64,000 nt of DNA from Bradysia coprophila (lineage: Eukaryota; Arthropoda; Insecta; Diptera; Sciaridae): contig NW_023503608.1 of the NCBI RefSeq assembly GCF_014529535.1, forward strand, positions 10,776,501 through 10,840,500, in the 5' to 3' direction. Positions 47,756 through 58,723 of the stretch are shown piece by piece. The notes below the pieces were generated by a model. That model ran no database searches, was not told the origin of the DNA, and saw only the letters and a list, made by a program, of their open reading frames with translations. How positions within the stretch are numbered: the stretch's first letter is position 1; every line of letters starts with the position of its first letter. Made by a program: the position numbers and the translations under genes.

Positions 47756-48861
47756 ATTATTGAAATTGACAAAAAATAATTTCATTCGTCCCATTGTTTC
47801 GAAACGACCAAATTGTAGTTAATATTTGATCGGATTGTTTGTCTAACCTTGTTAAAAATTTACTAAACTTTGCAATCAGCAACTAAAATCAGGGCCGATT
47901 TTTGGAAAATGGATTTTCCAAAATTTACAAAAAGGTTTCTACAGTTTGTTGCTTATTATTAATCGCATGGTTACAGTCTGTTGCTGATAAAGTGATTTTA
48001 TCGCATACGCGGTGTGATTCCCCGAAAAAATTATTCACCTAGGATATATAAACAAACATTATACTTCTGTAAATTGTCAAAGTGTCATTCGCATATCTTG
48101 TTGTCTCGTTTTCGCTTATGCGATAAAAAAGAATATGCACGTATGACAAGCCGTCTCGGCAAGCCTCGACCGCTTTGTCATACGTGCATAATATTTAATA
48201 ACACGCACCTTATCAACACCAGTAAATCGTAGACATGAAAATCAAAATAATTAAACCAGATCATACATTACTTCAATTAAGAATTTCTGAATATGGGACA
48301 TTTTAATCATTTTTACTACGTTGACAGTAACTGCGTCTGCAGCATTTTTGCAGTGTAATTGCACAACAATATTCCTTTTGAAAAGGTGGTATTTTACGTA
48401 CTTAATCTTAATTATGGCCACTGTCCCATTGAAAAAGGTATTGTAGGTATGTTACAGACAATGTTCCAAACATTTACAGCGTAAATTTTGAAATTCAAAA
48501 ATAATCTGCTTTCTATTTGAAAATTTTTCTACAATTTTTTCAATAGTGGGAAAGTGGGTGGTGGACTGGTGGGTGATCTGAGGTTAATGGTGATTGGAAT
48601 TTTCCTAAAGTACAATAAATGCGTCAACAGGTATCCGATGATAATCACGCAAATTAAATGACATGGATCGTATATTTAAACCCCATATCGGCATTCTAGC
48701 ACAGAGGCCTCCCAATAAAGTTAACACAATATTAATCACTGGTCCAAAGCGCAGAATTTTACTACAAAGTGAACTATTTTTATGCTAAGGACTTCTACTA
48801 AAAGTGAATTTATTTTTATTCAATTTTGAAGAAGAATTTGAAAAAAATCGAAATATACAAT
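47756..48861. other. Intergenic spacer with one MITE
   Basis: Lies between the Srrm234 poly(A) signal and the stop of the BED-like gene. It contains the foldback relative at 47995-48215; otherwise there is no coding frame of note. Confidence 0.55.
47995..48215. mobile_element. Foldback MITE, 'GTCTCGGCAAGCCTCGAC' family, copy 2
   Basis: Shares with 31538-31783 the words 'tacgcggtg', 'caaacattata', 'ttgttgtctcgttttcgctt' and the loop core. The inner hairpin here is 'tgcacgtatgacaa' / 'ttgtcatacgtgca', where copy 1 has a different but equally paired sequence. The left outer arm no longer has a complementary partner, so the copy is decayed. Confidence 0.75.
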
Positions 48862-50551
48862 TCAAGCTGAAACTCGTTCACCATTTTCCTCGCCATGGTC
48901 GTTCCCGTTGTTTCCACTATTTTTGTCCTTAAATGGTTGGCACACCTTTAAATGATTGGAGAATGTGCGTTGATTGTTTTTTTCGTCTCCGCTCATTACT
49001 ATTCCATCACAATTTCTGCACTTGTAGCCACCACAGAAATTGTCGCCTTCAAAGATGGCCAAAAACTCCGACACATTTTCATATTTGCTTGGTGGTGGAT
49101 ACCAAGCCTTCTTAAAGTTGATTTTGTCGGCCTCGTTCGCCATTTTATACTCCAACATTCGTCGGGGGCTCTGAAAGTAAAACATTCGAATGTATCAACA
49201 ACTAGAAACACTGATAGTGTAAAAAATGTTTAACGGATCACTATTAATTAGCTTTAGAGTAATATCATCACTATGAACTATGTCCTTTGGGTAAGTCAGG
49301 TCCCTTGGCTGACTGACTGATTTTCTAAAATAGATTTTTATAATTGTCTTGCTCAAATCAGCTCTTTGTCTTGCTTTGTCGTAAATTGTTCATTAATTTT
49401 ATGAGGTTTTTTTGTCTGCTAAAAGACGCTGGGATGAGGGCGTATATCTTGCTTACCTCTTGAATAAAAATGAAACTCATGTGAATATGTCTTTCGCTCC
49501 GCTCTAGCCGCAGAGTTCACACTCCTTCAAAAAAAAAATCTTTTTATCATCGATATCATCGCCACTAAGATATCAGACAAAAAATTGTTTTCGTAACAAA
49601 TCCTGGATTACCAAATTCACCCAAGGTGGCCGTGCTCACCCCAGTAGACTATTACTCCAATCCATTAACGAAGACCCAAGAATTTCTTTCTATAATATAT
49701 GTCGTGTTATCAAGCGGCGAGACAACAAATCTTTTGGGAATATCTTTAAGATCACCCGTCCGTTATAGCCCATCTTCGAATAAGAAAAAGTTTTTGGAAA
49801 TCCGTTGAGAAACACGCAATTTATCGTGTTATCAAGGAATGATCAAAGTGTGACAAACATTCGCAAGCATTTTAAGTTTTTGGCCATACATGCATTTTCA
49901 ATCATAGTGGACAAATTTCAGTGTTTACAACGCATTTCAAGCAAAAGTGATCATAGTCGACAGCTGCCAAATAGAGTACTATTATGAAATGGTTTTTTAC
50001 AGTGTTGTTGTATGATGCATTGTCAAGTTTCAATACCCTATTTAGAGCACCACTCATGCTTGAAGTGCGTTGGTGTTTATCATCAGTAAGACCCATGACT
50101 TTCAATCAAGGGAACACGTTACCTTATTCCTGTTCCTCGGTTGAGAAACAGTCAATGCAGTGGATGACGTCGAGACCGATGGTGTGACCGATAGTCCGGC
50201 TTCTGGTATGTCCGATGGTCTGGCTTCTGGTGTGGCCGATGGTCCGGCTTCTGGTGTGGCTGATGGTCCGGCTTGTGATGTGGACAGTTGATTTAGCGTG
50301 TAAATAAGTTTGAGCAGATTTTCCTTTTCGATTGCGTGAGTCTCGCTCAATTTTTGGCTAGCCTCTTTTTCAGCTTTCAACTCAGCCATCAGCTTCTGGT
50401 TTAGTCTTAACAGTTGCGCAATCAACGCGCTGCTCGTTACTCCTGTCTTGTGAAGCACAGCTACAATGTCATTTGTAACTTTCGCCGCATTGGTTGCTGT
50501 TACATTTTTCAAATGACCATTCAGCCACTCCCAGTTTTTGTCGGATGATTC
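48862..50551 (-). CDS. BED-like zinc-finger protein, 3' part of gene (5' end not found)
   Basis: Two exons on the minus strand, 50123-50551 and 48862-49170, joined in phase 0 with GT-AG borders. They give 245 residues to the stop. A third, upstream exon is required because 50551 is an acceptor and no ATG precedes it in frame; I could not find that exon. The first part contains ESSDKNWEWLNGHLK, a helical, probably coiled segment (LNQKLMAELKAEKEASQKLS) and four 8-residue units of the EAGPSATP type. The C-terminal exon has a possible zinc site, C-x2-C-x18-H-x3-C (YKCRNCDGIVMSG ... FSNHLKVC), resembling a BED finger as found in domesticated hAT transposases and chromatin proteins. If the donor at 50122 is not used, the chain ends at 50102. 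The 952-nt intron carries a MITE. Function unknown. Confidence 0.5.
49928..50072. mobile_element. CAACGCACTTCAAGC-family MITE, copy 2 (best preserved)
   Basis: Left end CAACGCATTTCAAGCAAAAG, right end 'catgcttgaagtgcgttg', its complement over about 17 bp. It shares 'gacagctgccaaatagagta' with the copy at 19785 and 'agcaccactcatg' with the copy at 56658, so it joins the family's left and right halves. It sits within an intron of the BED-like gene. Confidence 0.85.
50180..50275 (-). repeat. Four 24-bp coding repeats
   Basis: Four tandem variants of 'ccggcttctggtgtggccga' + tggt (plus-strand reading) encode the EAGPSATP-type octapeptides of the BED-like protein. The units differ by a few bases. 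Confidence 0.8.
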
Positions 50552-50760
50552 CTAAAATACGCAGAATACAGACGATGAGTATAGGATAAGGATAAGTCGA
50601 CTGATCTCTTGCGAAATCAAGCACCTAAGTCATAATTGACTTCATATCTCATTGAGAAGACAGGTCATTGAATGCCAACCTGCTTAAAAGTTTCGAATAT
50701 CTAAAGAATTTCTTTAATTTTCCTGAAAATTGTGTTGTAATAAACTATAAATTCATTGTT

Positions 50761-50911
50761 TTAACCTGTCACAGACGGCAATCATGTTAACAGTTTTACT
50801 TCATTTGTTTTGAACATGCTTTTTGCTATAAAAGACTGCATTAGTCAGAGCTTGTCGTTTATTCTTTGCTGTCGTTGTCGATAATAGATGAATGCCGTCT
50901 GTAAAAGGTTG
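50761..50911. mobile_element. MITE of about 150 bp
   Basis: Left end TTAACCTGTCACAGACGGCA + atcatg; right end 'gatgaatgccgtctgtaaaa' + ggttg, an imperfect complement. The TATAAA-containing interior has no coding capacity. Confidence 0.6.
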
Positions 50912-51549
50912 AGGAATTACATTGGTACTAGTGAATGCAAAACTGATAGTTATTGCATTCACTAATTGGTACTGTTTGACTTTCCCGCTAATAAATACAA
51001 TACAACGTTTTACTATCTGCCAAATGTGAAAGTTAGACATTTGTTAGCAATTTACCCCCTGCGAAAATGATCGATTACACATTACATGTGAAATATTTTC
51101 GGTTCATGTTTACAGTGTAGATTTTACACATTGATTTGATTTTTGTGATATTCGCAAACTCCGTCGTATATTTTTGATCAACTTGCTTAGGTAACTGTTC
51201 TTATTGACAAGTTTAGTTCAAAGCTCGTCTTCGGTTCGGATATTCGAAATCTACATATTTAAAAAAAAAAACAGTTATCGTAGCTTGTAGCTCAAAAACG
51301 CATTTGGAAGTTTGCTACTTTCACGAAATTTTTACCTCACATGTAAATAATTACTTTCGCTGTATTCAATATAATATCCAAAAAAAATCAGGTGAATGTG
51401 TTACGTGTTACGCACTAAATAATGTTGAGTATAATAGCAGTAGACTTCGATTTGACAAGAAAAACTTCAAAGAAAATATTTTATAACAGTCGAGAGGGGC
51501 AATTTCCTTCTATCAAGGACCCTACTTTTCGTTCCAGAAAATGTATTTC

Positions 51550-51852
51550 TAGGCATGATAATACATCATTGAACAAATACCGACTCTGAGGTCAATATCT
51601 GCGTCGGCCCTACGAATGTATTGTTACACATAGTCGCTTCACATGTTTTATGTAACATACCCTCGAACTCGTATGATTCGGTATTATAGTACAAAAGCCT
51701 ACAGGCATAGAATAAATCATTCAATAAATAAGTCGCTAAACAATGGTCAATATCTCCGAGCTACGGCCCTGCAAATATAGTACACAATGCTTTACATGTT
51801 ATGTGTAATATACCCTCAAATGAATCTGTATAACAGTACATGCAAAGCATTT
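51550..51852. repeat. Degenerate tandem duplication, two units of about 150 bp
   Basis: Unit 1 (about 51559-51697) and unit 2 (about 51711-51845) share, in order, 'ggtcaatatct', 'cggccct', 'acat(a)', 'acatgttatgtgtaa' / 'acatgttttatgtaa', 'cataccctc' / 'tataccctc' and 'ta.agtaca'. Clearly homologous, strongly diverged, non-coding. Confidence 0.65.
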
Positions 51853-53024
51853 GATTAAACATATTTTGATTTTTCGTTCTTTTGAATGACTGATGGTCTG
51901 ATCATCTGTTGTCAATTCTTTTTTACTGTTAAAAGTTGAATAAAGATTTATGAACAAGTGCAAGTGTTAATTTCGTTCATCAAACTTAGCAATTTTAATT
52001 GAAATAATTTCAAGTTCGTCTTTATAATTGCAAGGTGCAATTTGTCAAAAATATGACGTCACACTATCCCGATTTGTATATATGTGACGTCATCATTTGT
52101 TATTTTCAAAGGTGCTTTTGCTATTTGAGGAAAATATTTCGTCAAAATATGATCGGGATAGTATTTGTCATCAATTTTGAAAATTCTAAAAACAAACAGT
52201 TTTTTTTTTTTCAAAATAAGCTCGAGAGTAATATTGAAGTTATCATGCAAAAAAAAATCAATTGGCGCGCTAAATGTGCATCATGTAATTGGATAATTAA
52301 AATATTTATAAAAGGAAAAATGCTGGTGGTCGTCCCACGAAAATTAATGGCTAAATATAATTTATCATTGTGAATTTTGCTCTACTTAACACTATTTACT
52401 CACCATTGAGCTTAGTAATTTCAATATAATATTTGGAACGGTTTTTTCACAATAATAAAGTTTAGTTTTGATGTCGACCGACGACTAGTACCTTATGAAG
52501 CTTATGGAAATTATACAACCCAATCGCTCATCAAAGTTACCACATTTGTGTGCAAGTATGTACTGTATTGTTATAGTAGGTCCAGTAGCTGTTCAACCGT
52601 TTGTTAAATGTTGGATTTGAGTGCCAAACATGCATTGCAATGATTTTATTTCGATTTATACGTCTCTGTGTGGTAAACCTAACATTACACATCAGCTCGG
52701 AGAGGGAGATTTAGTTCTTTTTTATAATGCTGATTTCGTGTCCATGATATATACAACCCGATGAAGAAGGGTCAATGACCCTGGGTCATACGCCAAATAT
52801 AGAAGAACATTTCGTTTACATCTTTGCTAAATATCCCGATACTTTTGTATCGCAATTTCGACTTAATAAAAAAAATGTCACGAAGCACTCATATTTCTGA
52901 CTTCCTAATTTTTTACGATACTTTATACTGAATTAAAAGTTAATTATGCAAAATTTCGATGCACGATATAAATAAAGCAAAAAAACTTTAAATAATGTTC
53001 GGCATCGAAATCTATAATATAAAA

Positions 53025-53118
53025 ATGCGGATTATTTGGACGTTAGTGGTTTTAGTGACAGTTTTAGAACAGAATGACAATGTTTCATTTTATCATAAAT
53101 TATCCATACTGAGACAAG
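53025..53118 (+). CDS. Possible first exon of a small secreted peptide (weak)
   Basis: TATAAAT at 52967-52973 is followed at a proper distance by an ATG and the hydrophobic start MRIIWTLVVLVTVLEQNDNV, then 11 residues up to a weak donor (CAAG|GTGCAT). Two acceptors downstream would continue it in phase: near 53218 and at 53266. Neither continuation is recognisable. It could be a small secreted peptide or chance; the adjacent 234-bp palindrome suggests a repeat-rich setting. Confidence 0.22.
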
Positions 53119-53369
53119 GTGCATTTTTACTTTAAATTTAGTTATTTTGTGTGTGGATTTTTCTAGTCTTAACTTAAATTTAAACAAAAATTTTTTTTAA
53201 CAATGTGTCATCAACTAGAAATTTTTACAAAGAAAACTGACAAGATTTTTTCATTAATTGAATGTAGTTGGAAGTCTCGTTAAAAAACGTTTCGGGTTGA
53301 CTTTTTGTATTACATTTTTTCCACTTTTTCTGTTTTTTAAAGCATCGAAAGAAATAAAACTATTTTCGA

Positions 53370-53603
53370 TTACAGTTTGTTCATTTCATTTTTACACAGT
53401 TTCTAAAGATTGTCGATATGTCAGAGTTTTTAATGTACCCAGTCAATTTAGTTCTTCCCAAATTGCGCAATATTTGAATTCGCGATAGAAATTTTAAATT
53501 TTGCGCCAAAAATTCATAATTTGGGAAGAACTTAATTGACTGGGTACATTTAAAACTCTGACATAACTAAAACTGTGTAAAAATGACATGAACAAACTGT
53601 AAC
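53370..53603. mobile_element. Foldback element, 234 bp
   Basis: Inverted repeat with arms of about 100 bp: 'acagtttgttcatttcattt', 'tatgtcagagtttttaatgt', 'acccagtcaatttagttctt' and 'cccaaatt' on the left and their complements on the right, around a loop of about 45 nt. ORFs on both strands across it (53258-53488 plus, 53494-53691 minus) encode the same peptide stretch, as expected for a palindrome. Confidence 0.85.
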
Positions 53604-54036
53604 AGTTTTTTGTTCCATTTATTTTCTTCCTCCCCGAAGTCCCTAAAATGCATAACGTATGGACATCAAAAACGAAAATGCGCTCCGACATTGGTCAGCC
53701 ACTCATCAGACAAAGTACATAAGAGTATAAGAGTTATATAAACAAATATGTTACGCTGGCTAGTGATTTGCCTCAAAGGTTGGTATTTGGTAAGGCTCTG
53801 TATACATTCCATGCAAATAAAACCCAAAAGAAATTCGTTAGACCGCTTTGTTACCTCAAGAAATAGATGTTCTGCGGATACACTGAAAGTGACTATTGGT
53901 AATGTGAAATCTTCGGAAACTTTTCTCTTCACTACTACTATTATTACCTGTTCACAGAAAATTGTTCCTCCTCCAAAAATTAGGACATTTTTCGACGTTT
54001 TTTTCTGACTTTCTGTCACTCAGGCGAACAGGCCGA

Positions 54037-54044
54037 CTAGCCTG
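54037..54044 (+). repeat. Left 8-bp target-site duplication (CTAGCCTG)
   Basis: Perfect 8-bp match to 54431-54438, directly abutting the element's TAGG...CCTA ends. Eight-bp duplications are the hallmark of hAT transposition. Confidence 0.85.
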
Positions 54045-54430
54045 TAGGCATGGGCGATAATGAAAATGATTATCGATAATTATCAATTATCGATAATCGA
54101 TAATTATCGACTTTTTTTATCGAAAATTATCAAAAAAATATCGATAATCGATAATTATTGATATTTTGATAATTATCAAGATATCGATAATTCGATATAT
54201 CGATATTTCGGTCCGAAAATCCGATATTTATCGATATATTCCGATATATCGGTATATTATCATGAATTTTCAGATTAATATCAAAATATCGATATTTTGA
54301 TAATTATCGAATTTCGATATTTTGATAATTATCGATAATTATTAAATTATCGATAACGATATGATTAATCGATTATCGATCATTTCTTTCGATTGATATT
54401 ATCGATAATTTTGAACGCCTCCCATCCCTA
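54045..54430. mobile_element. hAT-type MITE with ATCGAT-rich interior
   Basis: 386 bp bounded by TAGGCATGGGC at the left and, inverted, TAGGGATGGGAGGCG at the right. Between them lies cryptic simple sequence made almost wholly of ATCGAT/TATCGATAATTATC variants, with extensive self-complementarity. No coding capacity. The perfect 8-bp CTAGCCTG flanks identify it as a transposed unit and not a local slippage product. Confidence 0.85.
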
Positions 54431-54438
54431 CTAGCCTG
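54431..54438 (+). repeat. Right 8-bp target-site duplication (CTAGCCTG)
   Basis: Partner of 54037-54044. Confidence 0.85.
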
Positions 54439-55425
54439 ACTACTTCAATGTTCAAGTGGCGAGGTAAGTCTGTTTTTTTCACTACATCCCAATCCCAACA
54501 TGTTATCAATGTCGGTTTAAAACGCAACTAAGGCACCAGTATGCATAGAACTTGTTACTAGAGCCACTTTGCATCGTCACCAAACAAAAGTGGAAGTGTC
54601 TTACTGGAACCCTTGAGGTTACTGTAAATTCTGGACATAATGTTACCAAATTTTACGAAAAACTGAGGTCATTTTCACGATTTTCACCTGCTATAACAAG
54701 GTTTATCGAATGTATTTTCAAAATCACCATAAACAACATCGAGCTACTTACTGCTGCTTTTTGAAAAGCTGATATCCATCAACCGAACGAATCGGTCTAA
54801 AACCATGTTAAAAGCGTTCGAACAAGTAACGAAATTCGAGAAGGATACATTCATTGGCTTTGTATATTTACTCTTGGTTATTTTTAACGAAATACGATAG
54901 AAGTTCAAGATTATTGCGAGATCCTACGTGAATTTTCTGTTTTTCACATGGGTTAAATGTGAATCTGAGTTTTCTTTTCAAATTACGCGGGGATTTCTTG
55001 AAGACACAGATTCTGTTAGATGGGGCTGCCTGTTGACAGATTACTTCTTATAATATTATTTACCAGATACAGACCAAATAAGATTCACAACCAACAATTA
55101 GTAAACTGTTGATTTAAAGAAATATTTGTTTTTTCTGGCAAGCGATAACAAAGTAGAGATTAGAAGAGATGAACGTGTCTGTGCCTATGTAATGCTGTGG
55201 AAATCGCCAGTTTATGCGTATCTCGTTTATCTAACCAATATATAAACAACAAAAAAAATAATTTCAAGCGATTGTGATAATCTTATTAAAGCGATAGAGG
55301 AGGACGAGGTGTTATCTATCAATCGAATTACTAATTTATACTTTTACCAGCATTTAGCTGAGTTACCACACTTAATCAGTTGTTGTCTTGTGTGCACTTC
55401 AGTTGTTATATATTTTCAATTGAAA
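54439..55425. other. Spacer and leader of the PXMP2-like gene
   Basis: No supported coding exon. The right end contains a TATA box (55239-55246) and the presumed 5' UTR of the next gene; the 70-codon frame at 54552 has no relative. Confidence 0.5.
55239..55246 (+). promoter_or_regulatory. Candidate TATA box for the PXMP2-like gene
   Basis: TATATAAA 187 nt upstream of the ATG. Initiation would be near 55270. No clear initiator motif, so moderate support only. Confidence 0.35.
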
Positions 55426-56186
55426 ATGGCTTTATCACGACCGATTTACAATTTGCTCGGCCTTTATTTCGAACAACTTTTCAATCATCCATTGCGAACA
55501 AAGTCCATCACAAGGTATGTAAAATGAAGGTTCAAGTAGTGAAATGATCAGAACAAGAGAAAATGATTTTTTTTAAAGTTCGGTACTAGCAACATCAGCC
55601 AATTATGCATCCCAAAGAATTGGTGGTGGGAAATCGATTAACAAAAATACTCTAGTGGCTTATGGAATGTTTGGGTAAGTGGTGCACTTGGATAAAAATT
55701 ACATTCCGATGTTTATATATGCAATCCAATTAAACTGAATACAGGCTAGTATTCGGAGGGTCCTTTCCTCACTACTTCTACAAATACGTCGAAGAGTTTC
55801 TGCAGAACGCTGGCAAAGCGAAGCAGATGTATTTGTTTTTAATCGAACGGCTAGTATTCGCTCCAGTGTATCAAGCCTTGTCGCTTTACTTTCTCTCGCG
55901 ATTCGAAGGAAACAATCATGATTTTGCGTTCAAGAATTTATGTAAACTATACTGGCCACTGTTGACAACAAACTGGAAATATCTGTCCTTGCTTGTGTTC
56001 ATCAACGTGAAATTCGTGCCACCAATGGTGAGTCAACTACCTGGTGGATGAGAATACGAAAACTGTTAATCTTCCGTTGATTTACAGCTTCGTGTCCTGT
56101 TTGGCAATTTGATTGGATTCTTCTGGGTCCTGTTTGTAGCCAGCAAACGTCGTAAGGCGGCCGAAGCAACAGCAGCTGCTAATTAG
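55426..56186 (+). CDS. PXMP2/Mpv17-family peroxisomal membrane protein
   Basis: Small multi-pass protein of the Mpv17/PMP22 family, closest to peroxisomal PXMP2, which forms a non-selective channel for small solutes. Four exons, 55426-55514, 55579-55674, 55745-56027 and 56088-56186, phases 2, 2 and 0, give 188 aa (human PXMP2 195). The start MALSRPIYNLLGLYFEQLFN precedes the family's N-terminal helix. GMFGLVFGGSFPHYFYKYVE contains the conserved G-P-x-H-x-(W/F)Y signature. The C-terminal half has WPLLTTNWKYLSLLVFINVKF and the family's 'vP...Rvl..n.igffW..ylS' tail, here VPPMLRVLFGNLIGFFWVLF. Hydrophobic segments account for four membrane spans. AATAAA lies shortly after the stop, near 56190. 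Short introns (64-70 nt) and a compact layout. Confidence 0.93.
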
Positions 56187-56884
56187 TCATAAATAAAGAT
56201 TCCAGTGCAATTGAATGATGGGGCTGTGAATGTTACATTCGATGTTGTTATAAATAATCGCAAGCAATTATTTTGTGAAATTTTAATTGGTTTCGGGCAT
56301 GAGCCTCGGTTTTTTGTATGGTAAAACGTTAATAAACAAGTTTGGTTTATACTTAGGTAAATTGCGTACGGTTTTTTTTATGTTTATCGATGCAAGTGAC
56401 CCAGCATACAATTGTTCTGCGTAAAAATTACATTCCACTTCAAGTCGCAGACATTTGTTCATATTAATGCTGACTAATGCATACGTAGCAAAATCTCCTT
56501 ATTTGTTTTCAACAAACTGTAACATTTGCCTGCGTGCAGCCGAACATTTCCTATCGGTTATCGAAAAGGACGAAAAAATGACGCGGTAGGTGTTCTTAGT
56601 AGTTTGATCCCATAAAGTCAACCTTAAACTAACGAAGTAATAGATTTTGAATTAACCCAACGCACTTCAAGCAAAAGTGCTTCGAGTTCACATTTTTACA
56701 ATGTCAAAATTTGTTTGATACACTGTCCAGTTTCAGTACTTTATTAAGAGCACCACTCATGTTTTAAGTAATGCGAGCGAATGATACTCAAAATCGAGCA
56801 TTTTGAGAAGTGGAGAAATCAAATTCACGTTTTCTTGCACAATACTTTATTTGATGCGAAAAGCGAAAATAAGTTTCAAACTGA
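56187..56884. other. Spacer between convergent genes, one MITE
   Basis: Contains the third CAACGC-family MITE (56658-56775) and the 3' UTRs of the flanking convergent genes. No coding frame. Confidence 0.6.
56658..56775. mobile_element. CAACGCACTTCAAGC-family MITE, copy 3
   Basis: Begins CAACGCACTTCAAGCAAAAG and carries 'agagcaccactcatg' near its right end, both shared with the copy at 49928. The right terminus (ttttaagtaatgcg) is degraded. Confidence 0.75.
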
Positions 56885-57799
56885 TTACTGGGGAAACAGT
56901 ATTCCTGTTACTTCCGTAATCCATTGCAAAAATCTTGGCACGTGCGTTCCTCCGATGTGATTGTTGAATCCGAAACTCACGCAACCGACAAGTGTATGAA
57001 AACTGCCAGTTTGAATCACAATCGGCCCTCCACTATCACCCCCAACAACATTCTGATTGAAACTGTCGCGACCAGCTGCACATAACATAAGATTTGATGT
57101 GCCACAATTGCCTTGTGTAACATATCGTACCGGAATGTATTTCAACCAGCCATCGTTAACGCCTCCCCAGCCAGATATCCATCCAGTTTGGCCTACAAAG
57201 AAATCATTGGCCTGACCATGGCGTGGCATTCCAACTGGCGCAATTGTGTCCGAGAACTGAACGGGACTGCTTAAGCCGAATATGGCTAAATCAACGAATG
57301 GATTCGTTCCTTGTCCACGTCTAACAAACCATCCAACTTGTGACTTAATTTAACGAAATTAGTTTGATGCTGATCATTTCGAATAAGAAAAAGTTACCAC
57401 ACGATGGTCTGGACCATTCCACTGTGTCACTCCGAGATGAGCTTCAATACCGTTTAGAGTACCACTAGGGATACAATGATCAGCTGTCAATATATGAGTT
57501 GCACTGAATAGAGTTCCTCCACACAAAATTATTCCGCCAGGAACAAGCATATGTAAACGGACCATGTAGTTGAACATTCCCCGCGGTGCGTTGGAACCTC
57601 CGACCACTCGCGATGAGCGTCGTACAGCATTCAAATAAACTGGTTCTTCAGGCGATATGACAACATTTCTTCGTGTTGGAACTTGAACGTATACTGACTC
57701 CGTTCCATTAGTGGGATACGAAGCTACGAAACAAAAACTACCTACAAGCAGTAATAATGAAAATTTCATATTTAAAAGCACTTTGCGAATTGAATTCAT
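56885..57799 (-). CDS. Secreted S1 serine protease, atypical disulfide set
   Basis: Chymotrypsin-like secreted protease, probably digestive. Two exons on the minus strand, 57398-57799 and 56885-57343, joined in phase 0 over a 54-nt intron, give 286 aa. A signal peptide follows either of two starts (MNSIRKVLLNMKFSLLLLVG...; the inner Met at residue 11 gives a tighter signal). Activation would cut SSR|VVGG. The triad is complete: His in ILTADHC (A-to-D change before the His), Asp in FVDLAIFGL, Ser in GGDSGGPIV. Cysteine pairs 42-58 and 168-182 are present. The usual 191-220 pair is wholly missing (VVGGDSGG; SFGFNNHIGG), and an extra cysteine sits just before VSFG. Position 189 appears to be Asn, so trypsin specificity is unlikely. 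TATA box at 57841-57848. All catalytic residues are intact, so I treat it as active. Confidence 0.92.
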
Positions 57800-57840
57800 A
57801 AAACTTTGAACTACTGCAAAAATTTGTGAGCAATCGTCTG

Positions 57841-57848
57841 TTTATATA
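57841..57848 (-). promoter_or_regulatory. TATA box of the serine protease gene
   Basis: TATATAAA on the minus strand, 42 nt upstream of the first ATG. The implied leader is very short (about 10-20 nt from a start near 57815), which would favour use of the inner Met. Confidence 0.55.
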
Positions 57849-58723
57849 CGCTCGTTGTCTTCGAGTGCTTACAAACAAGTTTTTATCAGAAGATTAAATT
57901 TGAGATCCATTATCTACACGTCGTTTATTGGATTTTTCCTTTAACTTTACTTTAAAAAATTGATTTTGTTTGCTTTTCTCTTTCCTACAAAATTTTTAGA
58001 ATCTGGAGTATCTTAAGGTTCCACGAAAAATAGTTTGCTAACACGGAAGGAGTGGTTTTTAATACCAGAAGTAGTAGGGCAGTATCGATTTTATAAAAGG
58101 TGCCGCCTTATAAAGATGACAACAGTAATCAAGAAACTCCCTCAAAAGAGAAAATTCAAGCAAGATAGATAGCTTTCCTCTTCTTGAAATTGTTAAAAAT
58201 GTTTTTACAAAAATTACAGTACTACACACATTTCTTCTAGGAAATATACAACAGTCACCTTCAAATTATTCTGAAAAACGTACACCTGCTAAGTAACAAC
58301 TGTACGACTTAATTTTTAGCTTGCTGCATTTTTTTTAGCTACGTTTTTAACAGCGTTTCTAAAGATGAAACCTTTTATTTATAGAGCAGGGACGTTTAAC
58401 ATCAGATGAGAATAGTTTTTACATGCTAGATGCGTCGAAAACCGTATTTTTCGTGTTTCAAGCATTTTTTTCGATCCCTTAGCATGTTGACAACGGTGAC
58501 AAAAGTAGAGGATCAGACCTAGACCACTACATTTTTTTACAGATGCACAAATATGTCCATAATTTCTATAGGTCTCTCTAACGCACCTTAAGTATAAGTG
58601 GTACTTCAAAACATCCAAGTATATAAATTACTATTGGCACTCTAAGAAAATGTGGACAAAAATTTGCATGCAAAATAGTATCCTATTTCTGCAAGTGTCA
58701 CTTCAGTTACTCATACTTGCAGT
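57849..58723. other. Spacer, no gene seen
   Basis: AT-rich. The 79-codon minus-strand frame at 58379-58618 is cysteine-containing but has neither a signal peptide nor any family pattern, so I do not call it. Confidence 0.5.

Larger units (their letters stand above)
50552..52960. other. Spacer with repeats, no supported gene
   Basis: Contains the MITE at 50761-50911 and a degenerate tandem duplication at 51550-51852. The frame 52035-52373 is open for 112 codons but shows no domain. A neighbouring frame at about 52310 reads RKNAGGRPTKING, a transposase-like or AT-hook-like scrap that could be decayed mobile sequence. The missing 5' exon of the BED-like gene may also lie here. Confidence 0.45.

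Noticed and set aside
49626-49987. Two 60-codon plus-strand ORFs
   Set aside because: They lie in the intron of the BED-like gene and overlap a MITE; no coding signal.
52035-52373. 112-codon ORF
   Set aside because: No homology, poly-T/poly-A tracts inside, and a transposase-like scrap in another frame suggests decayed mobile DNA.
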